This document shows positions 63,203 to 64,000 of a stretch of 64,000 nt of DNA, piece by piece. The notes below the pieces were generated by a model that was not told the origin of the DNA, did no database searches, and saw only the letters and a list, made by a program, of their open reading frames with translations. Source of the DNA: G965240465 sp965249525 (GTDB lineage Bacteria; SAR324; JACQKK01); assembly GCA_965249525.1 (NCBI GenBank), contig OZ252237.1, positions 1,612,001 through 1,676,000 of the forward strand. Reading direction: 5' to 3'. How positions within the stretch are numbered: the first letter of the stretch is position 1; every line of letters starts with the position of its first letter. The translations under genes were made by a program, and so were the position numbers.

Positions 63203-64000
63203 CTATTTTGTCAATGCCACATCATTTTTGGCATCGATAGTATTTAATTTCCAATCATAGTGATGTTCGTAGTCTCCTGACCAATCACTCAGCTTTTGTG
63301 CACGTATGCCTTTGGCGTAGCGAAGCAAATGAGCACGCAAATTTTCTCTTCCACCAAAATCTTCGGCAAACCAGTGATAAAGACTAGACAACTGGATAGC
63401 TTTGGTTTGGGCAGGATATTTTGAAACATCTACTCCACGGGGATGGTTGATAAAAGCTGTAGCTCCTGCTTCCATGAGTTTTTCGGTGTTGGCGGAAGTA
63501 TAAGCTCGCGAAGCAAGATTGGGGCAGCCCAGACTGGCGCAATTGAGAACATAATGCAGGCGATGATCTTTCCAGATGGGTCTTAAGATGCGGTGTTCAA
63601 TATCGTGGAGAGAGATGGTTTTCCCTTCCACTTGCAACCATTGATGCCGCCAAGGACCACGGGAAAACAAATTAGGGCGAATCTTACGAATAGATGTTAC
63701 TGGCCAATGTTCTAAAACCATCCAGATGGTAGTGGCATTGTAAAGGTTGATCCAAAATGCCAGTTGTTCTTGACGACGATATTCAGAAATTTTTGTTTCT
63801 TGCAAAGATTGTAAATAGGCTGCCAGTTGCTGGCGATCGGCTAATTGAACTTGCCCATAAGCCACCAGATGTATCCCTAAAGGAGAGTCAGTCTGTATAT
63901 ATCGCCCCAAAAACTGCTCCCATGGTTGGTGGTTGATGGTTGCAGTGGACTGGGGTTCTTCCGCTAGCCAATAAGCCCACAATTTTGCTTTAGGAGCAGC
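63203..64000 (-). CDS. DUF547 domain protein, partial at the window edge
   Basis: The reverse-strand frame stays open past a TTG at 63982 to the window edge, so the N-terminus (probably a signal peptide) lies outside. Family blocks: LAFWINLYNATTIWMVL, GPWRHQWLQVEGKTISLHDIE (trimmed: GKTISLHDIEHRILR), HYVLNCASLGCPNL and SSLYHWFAEDFGG. These identify DUF547, a family of exported or periplasmic proteins of unknown activity with a papain-like or peptidase fold suggested by its Cys, His and Asn. The Cys in CASLGCP is the probable nucleophile. Neighbour on the right is not seen. Confidence 0.85.
   Translation of the reverse strand, partial: AAPKAKLWAYWLAEEPQSTATINHQPWEQFLGRYIQTDSPLGIHLVAYGQVQLADRQQLAAYLQSLQETKISEYRRQEQLAFWINLYNATTIWMVLEHWPVTSIRKIRPNLFSRGPWRHQWLQVEGKTISLHDIEHRILRPIWKDHRLHYVLNCASLGCPNLASRAYTSANTEKLMEAGATAFINHPRGVDVSKYPAQTKAIQLSSLYHWFAEDFGGRENLRAHLLRYAKGIRAQKLSDWSGDYEHHYDWKLNTIDAKNDVALTK

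Overview
This window comes from a Gram-negative, flagellated bacterium, most likely a deep-branching member of the Pseudomonadota. The evidence is outer-membrane lipopolysaccharide machinery (lpxH, msbA, lptB and an lptA-like gene), TatB, SecG, FlhF, C5-pathway haem synthesis (glutamyl-tRNA reductase rather than ALA synthase, which argues against most Alphaproteobacteria) and a proteobacterial-type 16S rRNA. I cannot place it more finely from the sequence alone; a Magnetococcia-like lineage is a guess. Gene density is high and most genes are housekeeping genes in short runs on both strands.

Layout. 0-4.4 kb: partial flhF, lpxH, an unknown secreted protein, a 71-residue protein and mutY. 4.6-9.2 kb: class A penicillin-binding protein and D-Ala-D-Ala ligase (peptidoglycan), then metC. 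9.5-16.6 kb: 1-Cys peroxiredoxin, moaB, a degenerate kinase-like protein, msbA, proB, a histidine phosphatase and a DUF2306-like membrane protein. 16.8-21.7 kb: an aldehyde:ferredoxin oxidoreductase (AOR) family gene coupled to a MoaD/ThiS-like gene, a DNA-methyltransferase stub, miaA, an unknown gene and a solitary D12-class adenine methyltransferase. 22.1-26.5 kb: an unusual ribosomal RNA locus in which 16S is followed by three protein genes, then tRNA-Ile and tRNA-Ala, with no 23S or 5S. 26.7-32.9 kb: tpiA, secG, an RNase Z-like hydrolase, rsfS, tatB, rpiA, an aminotransferase and a HIT protein. 33.1-37.9 kb: a second, divergent AOR plus MoaD pair, a truncated prepilin-peptidase-like gene, a [2Fe-2S] ferredoxin and a MunI-like type II restriction-modification system. 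38-42.1 kb: queG, infC-rpmI-rplT and tgt; queG and tgt belong to the queuosine pathway. 42.2-46.5 kb: a zinc-ribbon-like unknown and a 1149-residue protein with a CHAT-like domain, a STAND-type NTPase and helical repeats. 46.5-51.6 kb: pgsA, hemA-hemD, a small LigA-Ia-like protein and dnaB. 51.8-54.9 kb: a 1014-residue acidic repeat protein ending in a FliN/SpoA-like domain. 54.9-64 kb: lptB, an lptA-like gene, pyrG, a Tat-exported FecR-domain protein, riboflavin synthase, DAHP synthase, a sodium:alanine symporter and a partial DUF547 gene.

The least ordinary parts are: two independent AOR-MoaD cassettes whose small partners both end in Gly-Gly; the CHAT-like/STAND protein whose catalytic His and Cys appear lost; the FliN-like domain carried on about 900 residues of acidic repeats with a period near 100 residues; the MunI-like restriction-modification pair with an MT-A70 methyltransferase; and the broken rRNA operon. 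I saw no CRISPR array, transposase, integrase or prophage. All functional calls rest on motif recognition by eye; no database search was run.
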